From Leptolyngbya sp. NIES-3755 (GTDB lineage: Bacteria > Cyanobacteriota > Cyanobacteriia > Leptolyngbyales > Leptolyngbyaceae), in assembly GCA_001548435.1 (NCBI GenBank), contig AP017308.1, forward strand, positions 5,899,030-5,963,029: a stretch of DNA of 64,000 bases. Reading direction: 5' to 3'. Numbering within the stretch: the first letter of the stretch is position 1; each line of letters begins with the position of its first letter. The notes beneath the pieces are model-generated. The model had not been told where the DNA came from, searched no databases, and worked only from the letters and a program-made list of their open reading frames with translations. The position numbers and the translations under genes were made by a program. This document shows, in pieces, positions 1-8,025 of the stretch.

Positions 1-359
1 TTGTCTGCCGCCACATCGGGGGATGTTACCTGAGATTCATTGATCTTAACTCCGTTCGAGGCATCGATTTTTACATCTGAACCTTGAACTGTTTTCGCTG
101 ACTTCAGCTTAGTCACATCAGCCGCCATGACTTTACCAGACACGACATGATAGGTGAGAATTTTCTTGAGTTGCGGAATGTCTTTTAGCAATCCATCTAC
201 AGTGCCTTCTGGCAATTTGGCAAACGCCTCATCTGTGGGTGCAAACACTGTGAATGGACCTGCACCTTTGAGAGTTTCGACCAGACCCGCAGCTTTGAGA
301 GCAGCAGCTAGAGTATTGAAAGAACCAGCTTTGACAGCAGTATCAACGATATCAGCCAT
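1..359 (-). CDS. Fasciclin (FAS1/beta-Ig-H3) domain protein, C-terminus beyond window
   Basis: The minus strand is open from an ATG at 359 to the window edge (119 codons). It starts [20 protein letters not shown] and carries the FAS1 hallmarks [19 protein letters not shown], then [11 protein letters not shown] and a later [16 protein letters not shown]1 domains are adhesion or cell-surface modules, and single-domain copies are common in cyanobacteria. No signal peptide is visible, which fits the short cytosolic-looking cyanobacterial members. An AAGGTGAA Shine-Dalgarno lies about 8 nt before the ATG. The C-terminal end of the domain lies outside the window. Confidence 0.9.
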   Translation of the reverse strand, partial: MADIVDTAVKAGSFNTLAAALKAAGLVETLKGAGPFTVFAPTDEAFAKLPEGTVDGLLKDIPQLKKILTYHVVSGKVMAADVTKLKSAKTVQGSDVKIDASNGVKINESQVTSPDVAAD

Positions 360-528
360 GAATTTCACCTTTTACTTGTTACTTGCTAACGCTGATTACG
401 CCAACAATTCAAGTATGGCAGCCTGATGTTTGAGTTTGTGTTTGAATTGTTGCTTGAGCCATCTTCTACGACTTATGACTTAGTGCGTAATGAATAAGTC
501 TCTTTAACGATAGAGCTGATCGATCGAT

Positions 529-825
529 TCAATCAAATAATCCTTCTACTGTTTGACGAAATGCAATCAGAGCATGAGTTGATTGATATTGCTTCAGATC
601 TTCTAGTAATTGGTCAGAAATTTCTGAGGTGACGATCGTTTTGAGTTCAATGTTGGTGTTGTACCCTGCGATGTCTCCCATTCTTTTCCCATGACTTCCC
701 CCACCTTGTGCTGGAATGATCGTATAGCCAGACACTCCTAATTTTGAGAGCAGGCGGATGAGTCTCTCCTGCAAAACAGCCTCACCGATGATTGTGACCA
801 GAACACCTTGAGCTAAAGTAGCCAT
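529..825 (-). CDS. PII-like small signalling protein
   Basis: This 98-aa protein begins MATLAQGVLVTIIGEAVLQE. I chose the ATG at 825 because a GGAGAAGAA Shine-Dalgarno sits just upstream; an in-frame extension to 897 has no such signal and overlaps the preceding gene. The pattern (beta strand, helix, GVSGYTIIPAQGGGSHGKR loop, then IELKTIVTSE) matches the PII/SbtB-like ferredoxin fold: trimeric proteins that sense nucleotides or metabolites and bind a partner. The glycine-rich loop is the expected ligand-binding T-loop region. It lies 20 bp after a receiver-domain gene and downstream of an apcA-like gene, all on one strand, so it is probably co-transcribed. The ligand and partner are unknown. 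Confidence 0.7.
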   Translation of the reverse strand: MATLAQGVLVTIIGEAVLQERLIRLLSKLGVSGYTIIPAQGGGSHGKRMGDIAGYNTNIELKTIVTSEISDQLLEDLKQYQSTHALIAFRQTVEGLFD

Positions 826-845
826 ATCATTTCTTCTCCAATGTT

Positions 846-1286
846 TTAATTGAGCCAGCCGACTTCGGGAACTCTTGACCGTTGTGTGAGGTTCCAAACC
901 TTATCCACAAAACTATTTAGATTCACGGGCTTGAGTAAATAGGCTTCAGTATTGAATTTGGACTGTTGGGTAAATTCTGCGATCGAACAAGTTGAAGTAA
1001 TCAAGATCGGGATGATGCTGCCATGTTTAAGCGCAAGATATTTAGCTCGACGAATGAGTGGATACACCCCTTCGCCCAGAAATCTCATTTCACAGATCAA
1101 AACTCCAGGCATCAATCTGTTGAGTGAAGCTAATCCATCCTTGACCGAACTCGTTGTCGTTACTCGCGCCCCACAGCTTTCAAGCACAAAAGCATACAAA
1201 TCTCTGTTGTCTCGATCGTTCTCTACAATCAGAATCTGGACATTTTTGAGAATTTCAGGGTTTAGAAGTTTGTTCGAGTTCAACAT
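846..1286 (-). CDS. Stand-alone response-regulator receiver domain with Glu at the phospho-acceptor site
   Basis: This 146-aa single-domain protein has the receiver fold: ILIVENDRDN acidic pocket (E22-D24), the beta-3 strand PGVLICEMRF, ITSTC, and the conserved lysine in LLKPV. The residue at the canonical phospho-Asp position is Glu66, with no Asp in the strand. In other receivers Asp-to-Glu often mimics the phosphorylated state, so this protein may be locked or may use another input; that is inference. No output domain is present. It sits between the apcA-like gene and the PII-like gene on the same strand, suggesting a link to light-harvesting or carbon/nitrogen signalling. Confidence 0.8.
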   Translation of the reverse strand: MLNSNKLLNPEILKNVQILIVENDRDNRDLYAFVLESCGARVTTTSSVKDGLASLNRLMPGVLICEMRFLGEGVYPLIRRAKYLALKHGSIIPILITSTCSIAEFTQQSKFNTEAYLLKPVNLNSFVDKVWNLTQRSRVPEVGWLN

Positions 1287-1419
1287 AATAAAAGTCTCGC
1301 AGAAAACACAACATCGCTTTTCAGATCTAAATGAGTGATGCTTGACTTTTCAGTTGAATTGATGAATTACGAAACAAGTCGTTACCTGAGCCTCTACAAA
1401 GGACAGATGAAGCACCAAC

Positions 1420-1905
1420 TCACAGTAGTCCAGCAATCAAGTAGTCAAAATAAGCACCGACTTCCCTTGCTTCTTCTGATGACATGAGTGAAGTCGTCAT
1501 TGCTTTCATAGCACGAACGCTCTCAGCAACGCCCTCAAGCGGTGTACCGAGGGAATTGTACATCTGGCGTACTCCAATCAATCCAATGCCCTCAAGCGGG
1601 GTCGCTTCTCCAGCCGCAACGCTATAAGTGACTAAGCGCAGGTAGTAATCCATATCTCGCAGGCAGGTTGCGGTCATTTCCTCACCATAAGCGTTACCGC
1701 CAGGAGAGACTAAATTGGGACGACGCTGAAACAATTGACTCGCGGCTTGTTTAACAATGCGATCGCGGCTTTCAGTTAAAGTTTTGACCAATCGTAATCG
1801 TCGATCGCTGCTCATCATAAAGCCTTTGATCTGCTCCATTTCTCCCGGCGTAAGATAGCGGCACTCTGCATCTGCATTCACGATTAATTTCTGAATCACA
1901 CTCAT
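1420..1905 (-). CDS. Allophycocyanin alpha-type subunit (ApcA paralogue)
   Basis: This 161-aa protein has exactly the usual ApcA length. It keeps the family landmarks [20 protein letters not shown], with the bilin-attachment cysteine at Cys81, YYLRLVTY, and a C-terminal [12 protein letters not shown]. Known role: a phycobilisome core subunit carrying a phycocyanobilin on Cys81. There is no apcB, apcC or apcE next to it, unlike the main apcEABC operon, so this looks like an accessory or conditional paralogue rather than the housekeeping copy. It is closer to ApcA than to ApcD by eye. AAGGA lies about 8 nt before the ATG. It probably heads an operon with the receiver and PII-like genes. Confidence 0.9.
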   Translation of the reverse strand: MSVIQKLIVNADAECRYLTPGEMEQIKGFMMSSDRRLRLVKTLTESRDRIVKQAASQLFQRRPNLVSPGGNAYGEEMTATCLRDMDYYLRLVTYSVAAGEATPLEGIGLIGVRQMYNSLGTPLEGVAESVRAMKAMTTSLMSSEEAREVGAYFDYLIAGLL

Positions 1906-1944
1906 GATTGAATTCCTTTTCTTTTACCCCCACCTTGACACAGT

Positions 1945-1979
1945 GATGTTTGATTTCATGTCTGTGTTGTTTGATTTCG
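1945..1979. repeat. Two direct copies of a GTTTGATTTC motif upstream of the apcA-like gene
   Basis: GATGTTTGATTTCA (1945-1958) and GTTGTTTGATTTCG (1966-1979) are spaced 21 bp apart, about two helical turns, between the NACHT gene and the apcA-like gene. A third copy lies at 4036-4049 upstream of the NACHT gene. The helical spacing suggests binding of a regulator to one DNA face; the HTH-NACHT protein encoded between the copies is a candidate. Function is inferred only. Confidence 0.45.
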
Positions 1980-1986
1980 ATGCAAT

Positions 1987-3984
1987 TCATTCCCCTTGCC
2001 ATTCTCGATCCTCTAACTCTTTCTGAGGTAAAAGCAACGTTGCCTCAATTTCTTGCCGAATTGCGGCTGTGACTTCACAATTGCTGTTCAAGCAATCAAT
2101 CAGGAGTTGGTTAGCATCATAGTACCGTTGTAAGACTTGCTGTTGCTCAGGGCTGAACAGGTAAAATACGCGAGTGGTGACAGCTTTTGGTTCGATTGGG
2201 ATTGTTTGAGATTTTTGGCTGACCCACATCAAAAATTCTTGCAAATAGGGATCTTGAGCCACTAGCGCATCAATTTGCTGCTTCATCAACTGCACGAGTG
2301 AATCTGCACTTCGCAACATCGCAGCCGTTAACAAGAACACTTCGCGCCAGTGAGGATCAGTAATGTGGCTCACCAATCCTCCTAATGCTTGCTCTAATGC
2401 CCGTAGATTATGATTAGCGACGATTTTTCGAGCGGTGAAATATTCTTGAAACGCTAAGTAGGAGAATGAAAAAATGCCTCGTGCTCGTTCGACTAAGAGT
2501 CCGTGCTGTGCCTCGATCGCTTTTAGTATCGCTTCGCTTTCAAGTTGCAGTTCTTCAGGTTCTAACGACGCATCCGGTAAGTTTCGTAGATAGTCTCCGA
2601 TGTATTGTTCAATGACCCGTTGTTCAAAAAAATATTGTCCTTGTTCAAACGTGACAGCAGCTAATTGACTCAGTAATCTGAGCTTTTGGGGCAATAAAAA
2701 CTCGCGATAAACATCATCACGTTCAACGCCTCTCGCTTCATCCCACTTCCCCAGCAGGAGATCGAGTCCTTGTCTGTAGAACTCAGTTCGCTTGGTTGGA
2801 AATTTTTCTTGACCATGAAACACCCAGCAGGCAAGGTGCAGAAACAAAGGGGTCACAACCAGTTGGCGAAACTGCCAGTTCTCCGGTAAGTCTAGTTTCT
2901 GCATAAACTCAACGGACTGATTTTGCTGCGGTTCCTTTGGAGTTGCGCTCTGCGCTAATCGCGGCATTGTTCTGCTGAATACGGCGAACCACTTTTGTGC
3001 GAACGTTGTAATTTGCGCCTGGGTAAACGGTGCAATCTCAACATCGGTGAAGCCTCGAAGTTGTAGCTTTTGAGCCGCTGTCCGACAGGAGACGACAAAT
3101 TGATTGCGATGATACTTGTCTGAGAATTGGCGAATTTCTCGTAAAACTGCTGCACTGTCCTGATTTAGCAGTTCATCGATACCATCCATTAACAGTAAAA
3201 CTCGACCCGATTGTAGCAATGTTTCAATCACTGCGGAGTCTGAAATGCCAGAAGAAACAAAGCAAGCGCAAATATAATTAAAAAGGCTAAAATTGCCGCT
3301 GTTTCTCGATTCTTCTGCAAACTCTCTCATCACCATAAAGAGCGGCACTCGATCAGCAGCAAATTCTTCCCGATTGCATTGAATGGCTAGATGTTGCAAA
3401 AAAGTAGTTTTCCCAACTCCCGGCTTCCCCAACACTCTCAGCTTTGAATAGGTTTCGACTGCCTGCATTCCTGGGATTTGCTTTTGCTCAACGGCTCCGA
3501 ATCCCACGCGATCGAACTCAGTCGGTTCTAAGTTCTGGAGTTCAGCGATCTCGAACCATTGTTGGCTGGCAACTTCTTCTAGAATATTGACATCCACATA
3601 GATGTCATCAATGCTGACGGGACGGTTGATATCCAGTAATTGCAGGATGCCGCACTGATTTTGAATCGTGTCTCGATGCTGCGATCGCACTTGCTGTACT
3701 AGACTATCCGCATCCACGGGGGCTGCTTTTGTTCGTTCGCCCGGTGCTGGAAAATCTACAGGTGGATCAAGCGCAATCTCGCGCCAATTCAAATCCAAAA
3801 TCGAACAAACTTCCAGGAAGATCTGTCGATCGACAGGTTGCCCGGTGAAAAAGCGCCAGATGGGTTGACGGGTCTTTAAGTTCACTTCTCCCGCCAAGTT
3901 TTCCTGCGTCCAGCCTTTGATTGCAAATGCACGTTTAGCTTGCTGAATACCCGTTGGCGATGCCTGAAGTGAACGTTTGACCAT
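1987..3984 (-). CDS. HTH-NACHT STAND NTPase
   Basis: This 665-aa protein starts with a helix-turn-helix-like region (about residues 10-70, AIKGWTQENLAGEVNLKTRQ). A linker (about 95-175) is followed by a NACHT NTPase with Walker A GKPGVGKTT (186-194) and Walker B LLLMDGIDE (263-271). A helical region and a charged C-terminus follow. Bacterial NACHT proteins are NLR-like signal-transducing ATPases, and several families defend against phage. No obvious nuclease, protease or TIR effector is present, so this form may act as a transcriptional or signalling switch through its N-terminal HTH. It follows clpC by 94 bp on the same strand. A short repeat (2930-2962) has been inserted in frame, giving the stretch LAQSATPKEP. 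There is no strong Shine-Dalgarno. Confidence 0.85.
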   Translation of the reverse strand: MVKRSLQASPTGIQQAKRAFAIKGWTQENLAGEVNLKTRQPIWRFFTGQPVDRQIFLEVCSILDLNWREIALDPPVDFPAPGERTKAAPVDADSLVQQVRSQHRDTIQNQCGILQLLDINRPVSIDDIYVDVNILEEVASQQWFEIAELQNLEPTEFDRVGFGAVEQKQIPGMQAVETYSKLRVLGKPGVGKTTFLQHLAIQCNREEFAADRVPLFMVMREFAEESRNSGNFSLFNYICACFVSSGISDSAVIETLLQSGRVLLLMDGIDELLNQDSAAVLREIRQFSDKYHRNQFVVSCRTAAQKLQLRGFTDVEIAPFTQAQITTFAQKWFAVFSRTMPRLAQSATPKEPQQNQSVEFMQKLDLPENWQFRQLVVTPLFLHLACWVFHGQEKFPTKRTEFYRQGLDLLLGKWDEARGVERDDVYREFLLPQKLRLLSQLAAVTFEQGQYFFEQRVIEQYIGDYLRNLPDASLEPEELQLESEAILKAIEAQHGLLVERARGIFSFSYLAFQEYFTARKIVANHNLRALEQALGGLVSHITDPHWREVFLLTAAMLRSADSLVQLMKQQIDALVAQDPYLQEFLMWVSQKSQTIPIEPKAVTTRVFYLFSPEQQQVLQRYYDANQLLIDCLNSNCEVTAAIRQEIEATLLLPQKELEDREWQGE
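2930..2962 (-). repeat. 33-bp interspersed repeat (family A), copy inside the NACHT gene
   Basis: The plus strand reads GGTTCCTTTGG followed by AGTTGCGCTCTGCGCTAATC and GC. The core TTAGCGCAGAGCGCAA (minus strand) is a near-palindrome able to form a hairpin. It is almost identical to 47331-47363 in kinase 2 and related to 58411-58441. In this gene it is translated in frame as part of RLAQSATPKEP. Confidence 0.75.
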
Positions 3985-4035
3985 AAAGCAAAAGAGTTGT
4001 ATTAAAACTCAAAGCATACCCTCCTAGAAACATTA

Positions 4036-4049
4036 GATGTTTGATTTCG
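4036..4049. promoter_or_regulatory. Third copy of the GTTTGATTTCG motif, upstream of the NACHT gene
   Basis: GATGTTTGATTTCG lies about 50 bp before the NACHT start codon, in the gap after clpC. It matches the two copies at 1945-1979 in 12-13 of 14 positions. It could be an operator for the NACHT and apcA-like genes; this is inference. Confidence 0.4.
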
Positions 4050-4078
4050 TTACTATCTCGTTCGATCGACTGAATTCT

Positions 4079-6487
4079 TCAAACAATCTTGATCTGCCCC
4101 TGCTCATCTAAATCAACTTTTACAGAATCACCAGGCTTGACTCGACCAGAGAGAATTGCCTCAGCCAAACTATCTTCGAGAAGACAGGTAATGGCTCGTC
4201 GCAGCGGACGTGCGCCTTGCTCTGGATGATAGCCTGCTTCGACGAGGCGATCTTTAACACGATCGCTGACTTCCAGTTTGATGCCTTGTTCTAATAAACG
4301 GTCTGAAAATTCATTTAGTAAGAGATCCGCAATTTGTTTGATTTCGTCGTGTGTCAATTGTCGGAACACAATGATGTCATCTAACCGATTCAAAAATTCT
4401 GGACGAAAGTACTGCTTCAGTTCTTCATTGACTAGCGTTACAGTGCGTTGATAAGAGGCTTCTGGAACATTCGTCGATAGTTCAAAGCCGAGTCCACTCC
4501 CTCCTTTCTGAATCACCTTAGAGCCAACATTCGAGGTCATCACGAGCAAAGTATTCTTGAAATTCACGACTCGCCCTTTTGCATCGGTTAGGCGACCATC
4601 TTCTAGAATTTGCAACAGTAAATTAAACACATCAGGATGCGCTTTTTCGATTTCGTCAAATAGAACCACGGTGTAAGGCTTGCGCCGAACGGCTTCGGTT
4701 AACTGTCCGCCTTCGCTATAGCCGACATATCCCGGCGGAGAACCAATCAGCTTAGAAACGGTATGGCGCTCCATAAACTCAGACATATCGAGTCGAATCA
4801 TTGCTGATTCAGAACCAAAAAAGCAGGCGGCTAATGCTTTGACTAATTCGGTTTTGCCAACTCCTGTGGGACCTGAGAAAATAAACGAGGCGATCGGGCG
4901 GTTTGGATTGCTCAACCCCACTCTTGCTCGTCGAGTCGCACGTGCGATCGCATTTACCGCTTCCTCTTGTCCAATCAATCGTTGATGTAAAATCTCTTCC
5001 ATCTGCATCAACTGTTCTGACTCTGCTTCGGTGACTTTGTTTACCGGAACACCCGTCCAAGCTGAGACGATCTGAGCAATATCAACCTCATTCACTACAA
5101 TTGAGGAGCCAAACGCTGGAGTCTCAGTCTGAACCTCTGCTTGCAATGTCAGTTCGCTCGATCGCACTTCACCAGCGTGTCTAAAGTCCTGTTGTGCGAT
5201 CGCGCTAGCTTTAGTGAGCAAAATCTGTTTGAATCTTGCACTCAAGCTTTTATCGAGTGTGAACTGTTTGCCGTGAAGAATTCGAGCGCGAGATCCGGCT
5301 TCATCGATTAAATCGATCGCTTTATCGGGAAGCAGTCGATCAGAAATGTATCGATCGGCAAGTTTCGCCGCCGCTTCTAGCGCCAAATCCGAAATTTCTA
5401 ATCGATGGTGCTGCTCGTAGCGACTGCGTAACCCCTGTAGGATCAGAATTGTCTCTTCAACACTGGGTTCATCAATCATCACAGGCTGAAATCGCCGCTC
5501 AAGTGCCGCATCTTGCTCAAAATACTGACGATATTCATCGAGTGTCGTCGCTCCAATACAGCGCAGATCGCCTCGCGCCAGAGCAGGTTTCAGAATATTC
5601 GCAGCATCCAGCGACCCTTGAGTAGACCCTGACCCTAGCAGGGTGTGAACTTCATCGATGACTAAAATGATGTTTCCTGATGAGCGAACTTCCTTCATGA
5701 TCGTTTTGAGGCGTTCCTCAAATTCACCTCGATACTTTGTTCCCGCTAGCAATGTCCCGATGTTCAATGTTAGAACTTGCTGATCTTGGAGCGATTCGGG
5801 CACATCTCGATCGACAATGCGCTGCGCCAGTCCCTCTGCCAAAGCAGTCTTTCCGACACCCGGTTCGCCAATCAAAATCGGATTGTTCTTCGTGCGGCGA
5901 CCCAGAATCTGAATCATCCGTTCTACTTCCTGGGTCCGACCGATCACCGGATCAAGCTTTCCCAACGCCGCTAGTTCAGTCAAGTTCGCGCCGCACTCAT
6001 TCAAAATCGGCGTAGTCTTGCGACCGGAACTGTTACCTTTTAGAATTGGCTTCGCTTCAGAGATGGCTTGCAGCACATTAATCCGAACCTCAGTTCGCTC
6101 CACACCCAGCCGTTCTAAAATCTGAGTGGCTAGTCCTGCATCATCTTGCACGATCGCAAGCAACAAGTGTTCTGGCTCTACTCGACCATGCCCTAGCTGC
6201 TGTGCCTCCTGCATGGACTGTTCCAAAACATACCGACTCCGAGGAGTAAAGGGTATGTCAGTTTGAGACAATCCAGAGCCTCGACCAATGACTGCTTGCA
6301 CCTGCTCTTGTGCGTCTTCCAAGGTAATATCTAAATCGGCTAAAACTTGCGCGGCAATGCTCGGTCGAGTTGCAATTAAACCGAGTAGGATCTGCTCTGT
6401 CCCCACATAGTTATGCCCCAAGCGACGAGCTTCAATTTGCGCCGCATTCACAACTCGAATGGTTCTCTCCGTAAATCTATCAAACAC
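4079..6487 (-). CDS. clpC: ClpC-type AAA+ unfoldase
   Basis: This 802-aa class I Hsp100 protein has an N-terminal Clp repeat domain (1-145). AAA-1 carries Walker A GEPGVGKT (207-214), and AAA-2 carries Walker A GPTGVGKT (539-546). The LGF ClpP-docking loop is present (GGSGLGFEL), so it should feed substrates to ClpP. The middle region (about 405-455) is shorter and more degenerate than the UVR segment of standard cyanobacterial ClpC (about 820 aa), so this may be a divergent second copy. The start is GTG, with AAGGGA about 9 nt upstream. It lies 61 bp after the pentapeptide gene and 94 bp before the NACHT gene, all on the same strand, probably as a stress operon. Confidence 0.93.
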   Translation of the reverse strand: MFDRFTERTIRVVNAAQIEARRLGHNYVGTEQILLGLIATRPSIAAQVLADLDITLEDAQEQVQAVIGRGSGLSQTDIPFTPRSRYVLEQSMQEAQQLGHGRVEPEHLLLAIVQDDAGLATQILERLGVERTEVRINVLQAISEAKPILKGNSSGRKTTPILNECGANLTELAALGKLDPVIGRTQEVERMIQILGRRTKNNPILIGEPGVGKTALAEGLAQRIVDRDVPESLQDQQVLTLNIGTLLAGTKYRGEFEERLKTIMKEVRSSGNIILVIDEVHTLLGSGSTQGSLDAANILKPALARGDLRCIGATTLDEYRQYFEQDAALERRFQPVMIDEPSVEETILILQGLRSRYEQHHRLEISDLALEAAAKLADRYISDRLLPDKAIDLIDEAGSRARILHGKQFTLDKSLSARFKQILLTKASAIAQQDFRHAGEVRSSELTLQAEVQTETPAFGSSIVVNEVDIAQIVSAWTGVPVNKVTEAESEQLMQMEEILHQRLIGQEEAVNAIARATRRARVGLSNPNRPIASFIFSGPTGVGKTELVKALAACFFGSESAMIRLDMSEFMERHTVSKLIGSPPGYVGYSEGGQLTEAVRRKPYTVVLFDEIEKAHPDVFNLLLQILEDGRLTDAKGRVVNFKNTLLVMTSNVGSKVIQKGGSGLGFELSTNVPEASYQRTVTLVNEELKQYFRPEFLNRLDDIIVFRQLTHDEIKQIADLLLNEFSDRLLEQGIKLEVSDRVKDRLVEAGYHPEQGARPLRRAITCLLEDSLAEAILSGRVKPGDSVKVDLDEQGQIKIV

Positions 6488-6547
6488 AGGATTGAGTCCC
6501 TTGGGTAATGCAGGTTGGTAAGAATGTGCCTTTCTAAACGTCGGTTT

Positions 6548-6910
6548 TTAGACCTGTGGCGCTTTAAGACGATTTGAGAGTGTACGAGGATTAGTTCCGG
6601 TGGGTAAGATTGCCCCTTTGAGATGGGTTTGGCTCAAATTGGCTTCACCTAAGTTGGTGTCGCTCAAATTAGCCCCCGCAAGGTTTGCTCTAGTAAACTT
6701 CGTGTCGGTTAACGTCGCTCCAGTCAGAATTGCACCTGTAAGATTGGCGCAACTTAAGTTAGCCTGGGTCAGGTTTGCCTTAGTTAAATTCGCTCCACTG
6801 AGATTGATACCTGCAAGATTTACATTTCTGAAATTGACTGCAATTAGGTTCAGATTTCGGAAATCTCGTTGTCCCACCGCATACCGACTCAGAATTTCTT
6901 TGGTATTCAT
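6548..6910 (-). CDS. Pentapeptide-repeat protein
   Basis: This 120-aa protein is mostly a run of about 17 A(N/D)LXX pentapeptides (NLSGANLTKANLTQANLSCA and so on, residues 20-105). These fold as a right-handed quadrilateral beta helix. There is no signal peptide and no extra domain. The family is very common in cyanobacteria with mostly unknown roles; some members mimic DNA or act in stress responses. A GGAAAA Shine-Dalgarno precedes the ATG. It lies between the RRM gene and clpC on the same strand. Confidence 0.9.
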   Translation of the reverse strand: MNTKEILSRYAVGQRDFRNLNLIAVNFRNVNLAGINLSGANLTKANLTQANLSCANLTGAILTGATLTDTKFTRANLAGANLSDTNLGEANLSQTHLKGAILPTGTNPRTLSNRLKAPQV

Positions 6911-7038
6911 TTGTTTTCCAGGATAAGTAAAGACCGACGATCGCTAAATCACAAAATGGGATCAGCGATCGCGAAAGGCAGACGTTATAGATCTGCCTGT
7001 AAGACTTTGGAATGGTGCTAAATTCTTGCTGAACCAAA

Positions 7039-7317
7039 TTAGCGTCGGGAATATCCACCCGCAGAACCTTTCTCTTCACGCGGTTTCGCTTTATTGACGG
7101 TCAAATCGCGCCCCATCCACTCTGCTCCATTGAGCGCTTCGATCGCAGCCTCTTCTTCTGCCTGAGTCGCCATTTCGACAAACGCAAAGCCTCGAACCCG
7201 TCCAGTCTCCCGATCAGTGGGGAGTTGCACCCGCTTGACTGTTCCATGTTCAGCAAAGATTTCGCTGAGATTGTCCTGCATCACTTCGTAAGAAAGATTG
7301 CCAACATAGATCGACAT
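7039..7317 (-). CDS. RRM-type RNA-binding protein (cyanobacterial Rbp family)
   Basis: This 92-aa protein has one RNA recognition motif, with RNP-2 IYVGNL at residues 3-8 and RNP-1 RGFAFVEM around 43-50. A short basic, glycine-containing tail follows (KPREEKGSAGGYSRR). Cyanobacterial Rbp proteins bind RNA and several are cold-induced or guide mRNAs to membranes. GGAGC precedes the ATG at a good distance. The 247-bp upstream gap shared with the divergent HLIP gene is long enough for a regulated 5' leader. Confidence 0.93.
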   Translation of the reverse strand: MSIYVGNLSYEVMQDNLSEIFAEHGTVKRVQLPTDRETGRVRGFAFVEMATQAEEEAAIEALNGAEWMGRDLTVNKAKPREEKGSAGGYSRR

Positions 7318-7597
7318 AAAAAAGCTCCAGAATCACAACAATGTAGAGAGATTTAGGTTCGGAGCAACACTTATAGAAAAATAAGAAATTACAACAATCA
7401 AAAATATCGCTTCAGCCTCCAGCCTAACACAGCTTTAAAGAGTTCAACGATCGTGCGGGTAATAGAGAAACCAGAACTTTATCGGTCTGTGCGATCGCGA
7501 CTTCAGGCACAACCTTCAGAGATACCTCTAAAGGTACAGAGCGAATCAAGATACTAGCCGTACCATGAGGGGTAGAAGTTTATTAAGAAGTGTAACA
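7318..7597. promoter_or_regulatory. Divergent intergenic region between the RRM and HLIP genes
   Basis: This gap must hold the promoters of the minus-strand RRM gene and the plus-strand HLIP gene. It is AT-rich near the RRM side and contains several CGATCG-type octamers. I see no clear palindromic operator, riboswitch or terminator. Coordinated cold or light control is plausible from the gene types only. Confidence 0.4.
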
Positions 7598-7798
7598 ATG
7601 CAATCGAACAAAGCGACTAACTTACCTCCTGTTGCCACCGAATACAATGGTGTCGATCGCAATGCTTTTCTTTTCGGCTTCAATCCCCAAGCGGAACTCT
7701 GGAATGGACGTTTAGCGATGATTGGATTTGCTGCTTATCTATTGTGGGACTTAGCAGGCTTTAGTGTTCTGCGGAACGTTTTGCATTTGATTAAGTAG
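7598..7798 (+). CDS. High-light-inducible protein (HLIP/SCP, one-helix chlorophyll-binding)
   Basis: From the ATG at 7598 this encodes 66 aa with the chlorophyll-binding motif ELWNGRLAMIGFAAYLLWDL, the ExxNxR signature at the start of one transmembrane helix. HLIPs protect photosystem assembly intermediates and dissipate excess energy in thylakoids. An upstream in-frame ATG at 7565 would add 11 basic residues but has no Shine-Dalgarno, while AAGAAG lies about 9 nt before 7598. It is transcribed divergently from the RRM gene. Confidence 0.92.
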   Translation: MQSNKATNLPPVATEYNGVDRNAFLFGFNPQAELWNGRLAMIGFAAYLLWDLAGFSVLRNVLHLIK

Positions 7799-7819
7799 AT
7801 TCGGCATTGTTAAATTAAC

Positions 7820-8005
7820 GGGGCTTTGTTGCATGAATCCAAAAAGGGCAGGAATAGTCCTTACGATCGCCAATCCTAAGCATCAATTTGATAGTCATCA
7901 GGCTTGGCGATCCGGATCATGCGATGAAGCGCAGCGTATCTGATGGTTGCTCCAATCAGGCGATCGAGTCTCTCTTTGGTTAACTTGTAACTTGAGCTAC
8001 AAAAT
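7820..8005 (-). mobile_element. IS remnant: one terminal-repeat-like end and a transposase C-terminus
   Basis: GGGGCTTTGTTGCATGAATC at 7820 resembles terminal repeats of IS5-type elements. On the minus strand a reading frame ending TAG at 7876-7878 encodes ...TKERLDRLIGATIRYAALHR followed by MIRIAKPDDYQIDA, which looks like a transposase C-terminus. Only about 40 codons remain and no second end is visible. The sequence runs directly into the ftsH leader, so a deletion or one-ended event probably joined it there. Confidence 0.55.
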
Positions 8006-8025
8006 TCTAACGTTGAGGAAAACTA

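Noticed and set aside
154-426. 90-codon plus-strand frame at the window start
   Set aside because: It is antisense to the clear fasciclin gene on the minus strand and has no Shine-Dalgarno or domain.
529-3984. Far-red light acclimation (FaRLiP) gene cluster
   Set aside because: Only one ApcA-type gene, one receiver and a PII-like gene; no phytochrome kinase, DNA-binding regulator, photosystem paralogues or other core subunits.
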